Part shown: positions 1 through 8,392 of the stretch, piece by piece
Layout: each line of letters begins with the position of its first letter
How positions within the stretch are numbered: position 1 is the first letter of the stretch
NCBI GenBank assembly: GCA_902774155.1
Contig: CACYHF010000007.1
Location: 33,101 to 97,100 of the forward strand
DNA from: an uncultured Bacteroidia bacterium
GTDB taxonomy: Bacteria > Bacteroidota > Bacteroidia > Bacteroidales > UBA932
Reading direction: 5' to 3'
Length of the DNA: 64,000 nt
Made by a program: the position numbers and the translations under genes
The notes under the pieces: generated by a model
The model's database searches: none
Told to the model about the DNA's origin: nothing
Seen by the model: the letters and a program-made list of their open reading frames with translations, nothing else

Positions 1-2140
1 CCACGATGCCGCGGGCGATGGACATGCCGTCGTAGGTGGAAGTGCCGCGGCCTATCTCGTCCAGCAGCACTAAGGATCGGCCGCTCAGATTATTGAGGAT
101 CATGGCCGTTTCCAGCATTTCCACCATGAAGGTGGATTCGCCGCGGGAGATGTTGTCCGTGGCGCCCACGCGGGTGAAAAGCTTGTCGAACCAGCCGATG
201 TGGGCCTCCCGCGCCGGCACGAACGAACCCGCCTGTGCCATGAGCACGATGAGCGCCGTCTGCCGTAACAGGGCCGATTTACCCGCCATATTGGGGCCGG
301 TGAGGATGATGATCTGCTGGGTGTCGCTGTCCAGATAGACGTCGTTGGGCACGTATTCCTCCCCGGCCGGCATGAGGGTTTCGATCACGGGGTGCCGGCC
401 GTCCTTGATATCCAACGCCTTGCTGTCGTTCAGCTGGGGGCGGCAGTAATGACGCTCCACGGCCTGCTCCGCGAAACCCGCCAGCACGTCCAGCTTGGCC
501 AGGATGCGGCTGTTGGTCTGGATGGCCGGGATCTGCTGCTGGATATGGCCGATGAGCTCCCCGTAAATGCGCGATTCGATGGCATAGATGCGGTCTTCGG
601 CCGTAAGGATCTTCTCTTCGTACTCCTTCAGCTCCTCTGTGATATAGCGCTCCGCGTTCACCAGCGTCTGCTTGCGGATCCACTCCGGCGGCACTTGATC
701 TTTGTACGCGTTGCGTACCTCTATATAATAGCCGAAAACGTTGTTGTAGGCGATTTTGAGGGAGGAGATGCCCGTTCTTTCGGCCTCCCGCTGCTGCATT
801 TGCAGGAGATAGTCCTTGCCGCCGGCCGAGAGGGCGCGAAGTTCGTCCAGCTGGGCGTCCACGCCGGGGCCGATCACCGGGCCCTTGCCAATCTGCACGG
901 CCGGTTCCGGCGCCAGCACGCGCTGGATTTCGGCCAGGAGTTTCTCACAACTGCGCAGCCCTTTGAGCAGTTTTTCCAGCGCCCCGGTGCCCTGCAGGCG
1001 CTCCTTGATGGGGCTCGCGAGCGCCAGGCCCCGGCCCAGCTGCATCACCTCGCGGGGGTACGCCTTGCCGCTGGCGATGCGGCCCAGGATACGGTCCATA
1101 TCGCCCAGTTTGCCCAGGTCCATCTGGGTTTCCAGCAGAACTTCGGGATTTTCAGTGAAATATTGCACGCAGTCATAGCGGGCGTTCAGTTCCTTCAGGT
1201 CCAGGATGGGCATGGCCAGCCACTGCCGGAGCAGACGCGCGCCCATGGGACAGGAGCATTTGTCCAGGGTTTGCACCAGAGAAACTCCATCGGCCCCCGA
1301 CGCACTTTGGAACACCTCCAGGTTGCGGAGGGTAAACTTGTCCATCCACACGAACTTGGCTTCGTCGATGCGGCCGATGGTGCAGATGTTCTTGAGGCCG
1401 CTGTGCTGCGTCTGCTCCAGGTAAACCAGCAAGGCACCTGCGCTGCAGATGCCCAGGGGGTAAGGGTCGATGGCAAAGCCTTTCAGGCTCTCCACCTGCA
1501 GCTGCCGCTGAAGGCGCTGCACGGCGGCGTCGTACACGAAGGCCCATTCGTCGATGGAAGTGGTGTAAATATCCCCCAGGCGCTCCTTGAGGCCTTTTTC
1601 ATAGCCGCGCTGCACCACCAGCTCCTTGGGTTTGAGGGAGCCCACCAGGGTGGCGATATAGTCCAGCGAACCCTGCGCCACCTGGAACTGTCCGGTGCTC
1701 ACATCCAGGAAAGCGGCGCCGCACAGGTCCCGTTCCACCGTGAGGCCGCAGAGATAATTGTTCTCCTTGGTCTCCAGCATGTTTTCGCCGAAGGAGATGC
1801 CGGGCGTAACAATTTCCGTTACACCGCGTTTGACCAGTTTCTTGGCGAATTTAGGGTCTTCCAGCTGGTCGCATACGGCTACTTTGTACCCGGCGCGCAC
1901 CAATTTGGTGAGGTAATTTTCAAGGGCGTGGTGCGGGAAGCCGGCCATGGCCACGGGGCCTTTGTCGCCGTTGGACTTCTTGGTCTGGACCAGGCCCAGC
2001 ACGCGCACGGCCGTGATGGCGTCGTCGGAGTACATTTCATAGAAGTCGCCCACGCGATACAGCAGCAGGGCTTCGGGGTGTTGTGCTTTCACCTCGAAGT
2101 AATGCCGGAGCATAGGGGTATCTTCCACCGTCTTTGCCAT
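1..2140 (-). CDS. mutS: DNA mismatch repair ATPase MutS (C-terminus outside window)
   Basis: Recognises base mismatches and small loops and recruits the repair machinery. About 713 N-terminal residues are visible. The mismatch-reading loop DFYEMY (Phe-x-Glu) lies near residue 33. The ATPase Walker A motif GPNMAGKS lies near residue 617, and the Walker B/signature region LVLLDEIGRGTSTYDG lies close to the window edge. The frame is open to base 1, so the end of the ATPase domain and any C-terminal tail are not seen. The ATG at 2140 gives a standard MutS N-terminus (MAKTVEDTPMLRHYFEVK) and lies 11 nt after a TACCTTTG box. Family assignment is near certain. Nothing odd is seen in the visible part. 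Confidence 0.97.
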   Translation of the reverse strand, partial: MAKTVEDTPMLRHYFEVKAQHPEALLLYRVGDFYEMYSDDAITAVRVLGLVQTKKSNGDKGPVAMAGFPHHALENYLTKLVRAGYKVAVCDQLEDPKFAKKLVKRGVTEIVTPGISFGENMLETKENNYLCGLTVERDLCGAAFLDVSTGQFQVAQGSLDYIATLVGSLKPKELVVQRGYEKGLKERLGDIYTTSIDEWAFVYDAAVQRLQRQLQVESLKGFAIDPYPLGICSAGALLVYLEQTQHSGLKNICTIGRIDEAKFVWMDKFTLRNLEVFQSASGADGVSLVQTLDKCSCPMGARLLRQWLAMPILDLKELNARYDCVQYFTENPEVLLETQMDLGKLGDMDRILGRIASGKAYPREVMQLGRGLALASPIKERLQGTGALEKLLKGLRSCEKLLAEIQRVLAPEPAVQIGKGPVIGPGVDAQLDELRALSAGGKDYLLQMQQREAERTGISSLKIAYNNVFGYYIEVRNAYKDQVPPEWIRKQTLVNAERYITEELKEYEEKILTAEDRIYAIESRIYGELIGHIQQQIPAIQTNSRILAKLDVLAGFAEQAVERHYCRPQLNDSKALDIKDGRHPVIETLMPAGEEYVPNDVYLDSDTQQIIILTGPNMAGKSALLRQTALIVLMAQAGSFVPAREAHIGWFDKLFTRVGATDNISRGESTFMVEMLETAMILNNLSGRSLVLLDEIGRGTSTYDGMSIARGIV

Positions 2141-2151
2141 AGGATTCCTTA

Positions 2152-2159
2152 CAAAGGTA
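2152..2159 (-). promoter_or_regulatory. -7 box (TACCTTTG) before mutS
   Basis: Matches the Bacteroidota sigma-70 -7 consensus TAnnTTTG, 11 nt before the mutS ATG. It sits in the 39-nt gap after the NSS transporter gene, so mutS probably has its own promoter with a short leader. Confidence 0.5.
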
Positions 2160-2179
2160 GCATTTTTTCCGGACTTTCC

Positions 2180-3541
2180 TTAGAGCAGGATATTGGAAAG
2201 GAACACCAGAATGATTCCCACCGGAGCCAGGTAGCGCATCAGGAAATACACGCCCCGGAACAACTTCACGTTGACGGTGCCGCCGTTGGTGAGTTCGTCG
2301 CGGACATCGGCCTTGGACATCCACCAGCCCACGAAGATGGTGAACGCCAGGCCGCCCAGCGGGAGGAGCCAGTCGGAGCAGAGGGTGTCCAGGAAGTCGA
2401 AGAAGCTCAGACCCAAAAGCTTAATGCCGGACAGCGAGCCGAAGGAAAGGCTGCACAGCACACCCACCAGCCAGGTGGAGAACGCCAAAACCAGCGTGGC
2501 CGTGCGGCGTTTCATCCCTCTCTCGTCCACCAGAAACGCCACGCCCACTTCCAACATGGAGATGGCCGAGGTAAGCGCCGCCGCCAGGATGGTGAGGAAG
2601 AAAGTGGCCGATACCAGGGCGCTGACAATGGGCATACCCTCTCCCATCTTGTTGAAGATGTACGGGAAGGTCTGGAAGACCAGGCCCGGGCCGCTTTCGG
2701 GGGCGATGCCGGCGGCAAAGACGGCCGGCATCACGGCGAAGGCCGCAATGAGGGCAAACAGCAGGTCGCAGATGGCCGTTCCTACGCCGGAAGCTACCAG
2801 GTTCTCCTCTTTCTTCACATAAGAAGCATAGGTGAGCACGGTGCCCACGCCCAGCGAGAGGGAGAAAAAGGCCTGTCCCAGGGCCGCTGCGTACGCTTGA
2901 GACGTGAGGTGGGAGAAATCCGGTTTGAGCAGATAGGTGACACCTGCCATGGAACCCGGCAGGGTAAGGGAATAGATGACAATGAAAACGATGAGCACGA
3001 ACAGCAGGGGCATCGCCACCTTGGAGAAGCGCTCGATGCCTTTTTTCACGCCGCCCAGCACCACGCCGGCCACCAGGGCCATGAACAGCGTGTGTGTAAT
3101 CAGCGGCTGCCAGGTGGAAGAAATGAATCGGCCGAAAAATCCGGACACTTCTTCCTCCGTGGAAGCCCCGGTGAAATCAAACGAAAGAGCCTTGAACAGG
3201 AACTCTACCGACCAGCCGCCCACCACGGAATAATAACTGAGAATCAGGAGCGGCGACAGGATGGTGAGCAGTCCTACCCACTTCCAGGCCGTTCCGGGGG
3301 CCAATTTGCGCATAGCGCCAAAGGTGTCCAGGCGGCTCCGGCGGCCGATGACGGATTCGGCAAAGAAGATGGGCAGTGCCACCAGCAGGCTGGCGGCGAT
3401 ATACACCAGGATGAAGGCGGCGCCGCCATATTCGCCCAGGACATAGGGAAAACGCCAGATGTTCCCCAGTCCAACGGCGCTGCCCGCCATGGCGGCGATC
3501 ACTGCAAAGCGGTTGCCGAAATGTTCCCTTTGTTTCATCAT
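2180..3541 (-). CDS. Sodium-dependent transporter, NSS (SNF) family, copy 1
   Basis: Inner-membrane Na+-coupled symporter of the neurotransmitter:sodium symporter family; bacterial members mostly carry amino acids. At 453 residues it has the family length. The first-helix motif GSAVGLGNIWRFPY, which builds the sodium and substrate sites, is intact, and many hydrophobic segments follow. Its ATG overlaps the TGA of the upstream paralogue in an ATGA arrangement at 3538-3541, so the two are probably translationally coupled. ATG codons occur at 3541 and 3538; either gives essentially the same protein. Substrate cannot be told from sequence. Confidence 0.93.
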   Translation of the reverse strand: MMKQREHFGNRFAVIAAMAGSAVGLGNIWRFPYVLGEYGGAAFILVYIAASLLVALPIFFAESVIGRRSRLDTFGAMRKLAPGTAWKWVGLLTILSPLLILSYYSVVGGWSVEFLFKALSFDFTGASTEEEVSGFFGRFISSTWQPLITHTLFMALVAGVVLGGVKKGIERFSKVAMPLLFVLIVFIVIYSLTLPGSMAGVTYLLKPDFSHLTSQAYAAALGQAFFSLSLGVGTVLTYASYVKKEENLVASGVGTAICDLLFALIAAFAVMPAVFAAGIAPESGPGLVFQTFPYIFNKMGEGMPIVSALVSATFFLTILAAALTSAISMLEVGVAFLVDERGMKRRTATLVLAFSTWLVGVLCSLSFGSLSGIKLLGLSFFDFLDTLCSDWLLPLGGLAFTIFVGWWMSKADVRDELTNGGTVNVKLFRGVYFLMRYLAPVGIILVFLSNILL

Positions 3542-4899
3542 AGCAGAACGGACGCGATTACCAAGGCCAGGATGCCCAACGGTGCTACGTAACGGATCAG
3601 AATATAAAGCAACGGGAACAGCTTCACATTGCCCCGCAGGAGGCCGCGATTGGTGAGTTCGGCAAAGACTTTTTTCCGCGGCATCACCCAGCCCACCAGG
3701 ATTACGCTAAGCAGGCCGCCTATTACCAGTAGCACGTTGGAGGCGAAGCTGTCGGCAAAGTCGAAAATGCCCATATGCAGGATTTTGACCCCCTGCAGCG
3801 GGCCGAAGGAAAGGCTGCACAGCACGCCCGCCACGCCGCAAAGCACAAACAGCAACAGGCAGGCGCCCACGCGGGACATCCCCCGGCTTTCCGTGAGGTA
3901 GGCTACGCCCACTTCAATGAGCGAAACCGAAGAGGTGAGCGCCGCGATAAAAATAGTGAGGAAGAAGAGGATGGCCGCCACCGCGCTGGTTATCGGAGCC
4001 TGGACCGCCATGGTGGAGAAAATGTACGGCAGGGTTTGGAACACCAGTCCCGGACCACTGCCCGGGCCGATACCGGCGGCAAAAACGGCCGGCAGGATGG
4101 CAAATCCGGCAATGTAGGCAAACAGCATGTCGCTGAAAGAGGTGCCCACGGCACTTACCAGCAGGTTCTCACTCCGGCTCACATAGGAAGAATAGGTAAT
4201 GATGATGCCCATTCCCAGTGACATGGAGAAAAAGGACTGCCCCAGGGCATCCACAAAGGTATGGATGGTCACCTGTGAGAAGTCCGGACGGGTCAAATAG
4301 TGAATCCCCTCCTTGGCGCCCGGCAGCGAAATGGAATAGCCGGCAATGGCCACAATGAGGAGGAAGAGGATGGGGATGGAAATCTTGCTGAATTTTTCAA
4401 TACCGGCCTTGACGCCGAAAGCTACAATGCCCACCGTTGCCGCTAAAAACAACAAATGGCACAGTACGGGAACCCACGTGTCGCTGATGAACTGGCCAAA
4501 GATGCCGCTAACCTGATCGGGATCCGTTTGGGTGAATTCCAGATGGCAGGCCTTGGACAGGAAATCCAGCGACCAGCCGCCCACCACGGAATAATAGGAC
4601 GCAATCCACAGGGGCGTCAGGACCATCAGCCACCCGAACCAACGCCCGGCCCGACCGGGGATGAGCTGGCTGATGGCCACGCGGCAATTGGCACCGCTGC
4701 TGCGACCGATGACGGATTCGGCCAGGAAAATGGGTACGGACAGCAGAAGCACGAAGCCGATATAAATGATGATGAAGGCCGCGCCGCCATTTTCACCCAC
4801 AAGATAGGGGAACCGCCAGATATTACCAAGGCCGATGGCCGATCCGGCCAACGCCATGATAACGGCCGTCCGGCCGCCGAATTTTTCTCTGGTTTTCAT
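3538..4899 (-). CDS. Sodium-dependent transporter, NSS (SNF) family, copy 2
   Basis: Second NSS-family symporter, also 453 residues and clearly paralogous to its neighbour, with first-helix motif GSAIGLGNIWRFPY. The open frame extends upstream across thyA on the other strand, but the ATG at 4899 (MKTREKFGGRTAVIMAL) aligns with the paralogue start and lies 25 nt after a TATCTTTG promoter box, so that start is chosen. It is first gene of a two-gene operon. The pair probably arose by tandem duplication; whether they differ in substrate cannot be seen. Confidence 0.93.
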   Translation of the reverse strand: MKTREKFGGRTAVIMALAGSAIGLGNIWRFPYLVGENGGAAFIIIYIGFVLLLSVPIFLAESVIGRSSGANCRVAISQLIPGRAGRWFGWLMVLTPLWIASYYSVVGGWSLDFLSKACHLEFTQTDPDQVSGIFGQFISDTWVPVLCHLLFLAATVGIVAFGVKAGIEKFSKISIPILFLLIVAIAGYSISLPGAKEGIHYLTRPDFSQVTIHTFVDALGQSFFSMSLGMGIIITYSSYVSRSENLLVSAVGTSFSDMLFAYIAGFAILPAVFAAGIGPGSGPGLVFQTLPYIFSTMAVQAPITSAVAAILFFLTIFIAALTSSVSLIEVGVAYLTESRGMSRVGACLLLFVLCGVAGVLCSLSFGPLQGVKILHMGIFDFADSFASNVLLVIGGLLSVILVGWVMPRKKVFAELTNRGLLRGNVKLFPLLYILIRYVAPLGILALVIASVLL

Positions 4900-4924
4900 C
4901 GGTAACGAATACACTGTAGGGTTG

Positions 4925-4932
4925 CAAAGATA
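4925..4932 (-). promoter_or_regulatory. -7 box (TATCTTTG) for the NSS transporter pair
   Basis: Bacteroidota-type TAnnTTTG box on the minus strand in the 57-nt divergent region shared with thyA. It predicts a leader of roughly 20 nt for the transporter operon. Confidence 0.5.
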
Positions 4933-4944
4933 GCGAATTCTTCT

Positions 4945-4952
4945 TAATTTTG
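4945..4952 (+). promoter_or_regulatory. -7 box (TAATTTTG) for thyA
   Basis: TAnnTTTG match ending only 4 nt before the thyA ATG. Transcription from it would start at or next to the start codon, giving a leaderless or nearly leaderless mRNA. Confidence 0.5.
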
Positions 4953-4956
4953 TGCT

Positions 4957-5751
4957 ATGCAACAGTATCTTGACCTCCTTCGGCACATCCGGGAACACGG
5001 CGTCATGAAAGAAGACCGCACCGGTACCGGCACGCAGAGCGTGTTCGGCTACCAGATGCGTTTTAACCTGGCCGAAGGTTTTCCCCTGCTCACCACCAAA
5101 AAGGTGCATCTGAAGTCCATCATCTATGAACTCCTCTGGTTCATCTCCGGCAACACCAACGTGCGCTGGCTGCAGGAACGCGGTGTGAGCATCTGGGACG
5201 AATGGGCCGATGAGAACGGCGATCTGGGCCCCGTGTACGGACACCAGTGGCGCTCCTGGTCCGCGGCAGACGGGCGGGTTATCGACCAACTTTCCCAGGT
5301 GATTGATCTGATACAACACAATCCTGACTCCCGGCGCATGCTGGTATCGGCCTGGAACCCCGGCGAAGTGGACAAGATGGCCCTGCCGCCCTGCCACTGC
5401 CTGTTCCAGTTCTATGTGGCCGATGGAAAACTCTCCTGCCAGCTGTACCAGCGCAGCGCAGACGTGTTCCTGGGAGTACCCTTCAACATTGCCTCTTATG
5501 CGCTGCTCACCCTGATGATGGCCCAGGTGTGCGGCCTGCAGCCCGGCGAGTTCATTCATACCACCGGAGATACTCACATCTACCGCAACCATTTCGAGCA
5601 GGTGGAGCAGCAGCTAAGCCGCACGCCCCGCCCGCTGCCGGTAATGCGCCTGAACCCGGAAGTCAAGTCCGTCTTCGACTTCCAATATGAAGATTTCACC
5701 CTGGAGGGCTACGATCCCTGGCCCGCCATCAAAGCACCCGTTGCCGTATAA
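4957..5751 (+). CDS. thyA: Thymidylate synthase
   Basis: Converts dUMP to dTMP using 5,10-methylenetetrahydrofolate, releasing dihydrofolate. The 264-residue length is that of the classical ThyA. Visible signatures are the catalytic Cys in [12 protein letters not shown], the arginine region [10 protein letters not shown], the dUMP-binding stretch [16 protein letters not shown] and the GDTHIYRNH motif. The next gene starts 2 nt after the stop codon and begins with dihydrofolate reductase, which recycles the dihydrofolate made here; this is a classic thyA-folA pair. The promoter box lies almost on the start codon. Confidence 0.98.
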   Translation: MQQYLDLLRHIREHGVMKEDRTGTGTQSVFGYQMRFNLAEGFPLLTTKKVHLKSIIYELLWFISGNTNVRWLQERGVSIWDEWADENGDLGPVYGHQWRSWSAADGRVIDQLSQVIDLIQHNPDSRRMLVSAWNPGEVDKMALPPCHCLFQFYVADGKLSCQLYQRSADVFLGVPFNIASYALLTLMMAQVCGLQPGEFIHTTGDTHIYRNHFEQVEQQLSRTPRPLPVMRLNPEVKSVFDFQYEDFTLEGYDPWPAIKAPVAV

Positions 5752-5753
5752 AT

Positions 5754-7286
5754 ATGGAAAAGTGTCTGATTGTAGCCGTAGCCGACAATTGGGGTATCGG
5801 CATTAAGAACCAGCTTCCGTGGCACATTGCGGAAGACCTCAAGTACTTCAAGGCCCAGACAAAAGGCTATCCCGTCATCATGGGCCGCACCACGTACTTC
5901 TCCCTGCCCTTCCGCCCGCTTCCGGGCCGGAAGAACATCGTCCTCAATCTGGGCGGGGAAGATATCCCGGAAGTCACCTGCGTCTATTCTTTTGAAGAGG
6001 CGTACAAGGAGGCCGAGGTCACGGGCGCCGACAAATGCTTCATCATGGGTGGTGCTTCCGTATACCGGGCCGCCATGCCGGAGATGGACAAACTGTACAT
6101 CACCCACGTGCACACGGTCCTTCCGGACGCCGATGTCTTCTTCCCGGAAATCGATCCGGCCATCTGGGAACGGGAAAGCTGCTCCCAAACCTTCACGGAT
6201 CCCGAAACCGGTTATCCTTTTGAATTTGTTGTCTATCGTAAAAAGATGATTACCCAAGAACACTGGGGCTCCACGCCCGACGGGAAGGACATCTTCCTCT
6301 ACACCCTGAAAAACGCCTCCGGCGCCTATGTAAAACTGAGCAGTCTGGGGGCCGGCATTGTCTCCATCGTGGTTCCCGACAAGAACGGAAAACTGGAAGA
6401 CGTTGTCATCGGCTATAAAAATGCCCTGGATTATTTGTCCGACGGGCCCTGCTCCGGCAAGATTCCCGGCCGCTATGCCAACCGCATCGCCATGGGTACG
6501 TTCACCCTGGACGGCGTAGAATACACCCTACCCGTCAACAACGGCCCCAACCACCTGCACGGCGGCCCCCAGGGCTTCCAGAACCAGGTTTGGGACAGCC
6601 GCATAGAGGGTGACGCCGTGGAGTTTATGTATTTTTCGGCCGATGGAGAAGCCGGTTACCCCGGCAACCTGAAGGTAGTGGCGCATTACACCTGGGGCGA
6701 AGACAACTCCCTGAAGCTGATCCTCACCGCCCAGACCGACAAACCCACGGTGGTAAACCTCACCAATCACGTATATTTCAATCTGGACGGCGAAGCTTCC
6801 GGCAGTGTCCTGAACCACAAGCTGGAGCTCAATGCCTCGCAGTGGCTGCCCACCGACGAAACCCTCATTCCGCAGGGAGAGCCCGCCGACGTAGCCGGCA
6901 CGCCCATGGATTTCGTGGAGGCCAAGCCCATCGGCCGGGATATCCACGCCGATTTCCCCGCCCTCAAATATGGCAAAGGCTACGACAACTGTTACCTGAT
7001 AGACGGCGCCATGCCCGGTCAGCTTTCTGAAGCGGCACAGCTGTGGGGCGCCGTTTCCGGCCGTCACCTGGAGGTGCTAACCACCCAGCCGGCCGTGCAA
7101 ATCTACACCGGCAACTGGCTCAAGGGCTGCCCCCAGGGCAAGAGCGGACGCGCCTACCAGGATTACGACGCCGTAGCCATCGAATGCCAGCACTGCCCGG
7201 ACTCCCCCAACCGCCCCGACTTCCCCACCACCGTCCTTCGGCCCGGCGAAGTCCTGGAAGAAGCCATCATCTGGATTTTTGACTAA
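5754..7286 (+). CDS. Dihydrofolate reductase fused in frame to aldose 1-epimerase
   Basis: Residues 1-164 are a complete FolA-type dihydrofolate reductase: IVAVADNWGIGIKNQLPWH at the substrate site, VIMGRTTY and IMGGASVY at the NADPH site, ending FEFVVYRKK. Residues 165-510 are a complete galactose mutarotase/aldose 1-epimerase of GalM type, with NGPNHLHGG and TNHVYFNL carrying catalytic-site histidines. No linker separates them: the second domain begins with what looks like its own Met (ATG at 6246). The junction holds five A residues (6240-6244). With four, the first protein would stop at a TGA overlapping this ATG, the normal ATGA coupling of two genes. So this is either a real recent fusion or a one-base error. 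Both activities are expected either way. Follows thyA by 2 nt. Confidence 0.9.
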   Translation: MEKCLIVAVADNWGIGIKNQLPWHIAEDLKYFKAQTKGYPVIMGRTTYFSLPFRPLPGRKNIVLNLGGEDIPEVTCVYSFEEAYKEAEVTGADKCFIMGGASVYRAAMPEMDKLYITHVHTVLPDADVFFPEIDPAIWERESCSQTFTDPETGYPFEFVVYRKKMITQEHWGSTPDGKDIFLYTLKNASGAYVKLSSLGAGIVSIVVPDKNGKLEDVVIGYKNALDYLSDGPCSGKIPGRYANRIAMGTFTLDGVEYTLPVNNGPNHLHGGPQGFQNQVWDSRIEGDAVEFMYFSADGEAGYPGNLKVVAHYTWGEDNSLKLILTAQTDKPTVVNLTNHVYFNLDGEASGSVLNHKLELNASQWLPTDETLIPQGEPADVAGTPMDFVEAKPIGRDIHADFPALKYGKGYDNCYLIDGAMPGQLSEAAQLWGAVSGRHLEVLTTQPAVQIYTGNWLKGCPQGKSGRAYQDYDAVAIECQHCPDSPNRPDFPTTVLRPGEVLEEAIIWIFD

Positions 7287-7290
7287 TTTT

Positions 7291-7401
7291 TCGTGACAGG
7301 CAAACGCCTGATACTCAACGTTTTAATAGAAGGTTCTCGTTCGTTTTTTGAACGAGAACTTTTATATAATACTCTGTCTACTAGACACTTACGTGCCACG
7401 C
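7291..7401. repeat. 111-bp palindromic miniature element, copy A
   Basis: The same architecture and length as the element at 14234-14344: a 42-nt arm, a 27-nt central hairpin (7333-7359, 10-bp stem, T-rich loop) and a 42-nt arm. The outer ends are imperfect inverted repeats (CGTGACAG against GCCACG). The central stem differs from copy B by one compensated pair (T-A here, C-G there). It lies between two convergent genes and abuts the stop codon of the minus-strand gene, so it may also terminate transcription. Confidence 0.75.
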
Positions 7402-7405
7402 GGGA

Positions 7406-8353
7406 CTACAGGCCAAGGGCGGCGAAGAGGTTTTCGGAGGTGCAGTCTTTCAGGAGGACGGTTTTGTTGGCGTCCAGCAGGTAGAGGGACGGCAAGGCGC
7501 GTACGTTATAGATAAGGTCTGTGCGGATGATGAAGGCAGGGTCATAGCCGTTGATCCAGTTGGAAGGATACGTGGGGATTTTCTGCTTCCAGACATCTAC
7601 ATCTTCGTCGATATAGATATCCACCACCTTCAACTGTCCGGCGGAAATGGCCGCCGAAAGGGCTTCGTTGGCCGAAAAAACCTCCTGGATTTCCGCGCAG
7701 GCGTGACAGTCCGGGTTGCCGAAAATGAGCAGGGTTAATTCCGCCTTTATATCATACAGCGTGCGCCGGTGGCCGAAAGAGTCAATGAAGACAAAATCCG
7801 CCGCAGGGGTTCCGGGCCGGTTCAGGGCGCACATTTCCGCTTCCCAGGCATAACGCTGGCGCTCTGTGGGGGACAAGAGCTCACAACGGGCCAGCCCGCT
7901 TACATACGGGAGATAGAGTTCTTCGCTGCGGACGGGGGAATTGGGGTCGTAAAAGTATTTGGCCACCAGTTCAGTCATTTCGGGCAATAGATTGCCGGAA
8001 GGCTTGGCCTGCTGGAAGGATTCCGCGCGGGTAAAGAGCTGCTGCATGGCGCGGAAGCCATCGGCCGGCGAAACCTGCTCCAACAGCCGGGAAAAGAGGC
8101 CCACCTGCTTTTCCACATCCTCTTTCAGAACGCCGTTAACGTGCAGGGAATCACTGAAATACAGGCTGTCCGGGGCTGTAAAACGGTCCCAGAAATGCTG
8201 TGCCAGCCACGAAAGCCGTTCTTCCTGATCTTCCAGCATGATGGGAATCTCCACCGACGGGAACGGACGGTTGGGGGGCGGGGCCGACGTCTTCTTGGGT
8301 GCGCAACAGAGCACACACCCGAGGCATATCATAGCGAGGATTCTTTCCTTCAT
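7406..8353 (-). CDS. Thioredoxin-fold lipoprotein (DUF5106-like N-terminus)
   Basis: Probable envelope lipoprotein of 315 residues. The signal MKERILAMICLGCVLCC precedes a Cys-rich lipobox. The middle is helical, resembling the DUF5106 region that precedes thioredoxin domains in Bacteroidales. The C-terminal half, from about residue 190, is a thioredoxin fold with a redox-type C-x-x-C motif (NPDCHACAEI) and a cis-Pro-like ALPSLYLLD. It probably acts as a thiol oxidoreductase or isomerase facing the periplasm. The ATG at 8353 is preferred over the in-frame TTG at 8362. It shares a 39-nt divergent promoter region with the next gene. The substrate is unknown. Confidence 0.8.
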   Translation of the reverse strand: MKERILAMICLGCVLCCAPKKTSAPPPNRPFPSVEIPIMLEDQEERLSWLAQHFWDRFTAPDSLYFSDSLHVNGVLKEDVEKQVGLFSRLLEQVSPADGFRAMQQLFTRAESFQQAKPSGNLLPEMTELVAKYFYDPNSPVRSEELYLPYVSGLARCELLSPTERQRYAWEAEMCALNRPGTPAADFVFIDSFGHRRTLYDIKAELTLLIFGNPDCHACAEIQEVFSANEALSAAISAGQLKVVDIYIDEDVDVWKQKIPTYPSNWINGYDPAFIIRTDLIYNVRALPSLYLLDANKTVLLKDCTSENLFAALGL

Positions 8354-8359
8354 AACACA

Positions 8360-8387
8360 CAAAATTACGGAAAAAAGCGTAATTTTG
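8360..8387. promoter_or_regulatory. Divergent pair of -7 boxes
   Basis: TAATTTTG occurs on the minus strand (8367-8360) and again on the plus strand (8380-8387). They lie 6 nt and 5 nt before the ATGs at 8353 and 8393. Both transcripts would be leaderless or nearly so. The two boxes form a near-palindrome around 8374. Confidence 0.5.
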
Positions 8388-8392
8388 TACGT

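Noticed and set aside
392-3592. A 1066-codon plus-strand open frame opposite mutS and the NSS transporter
   Set aside because: Shadow of two well-identified minus-strand genes; low-complexity His/Gln/Gly-rich translation.
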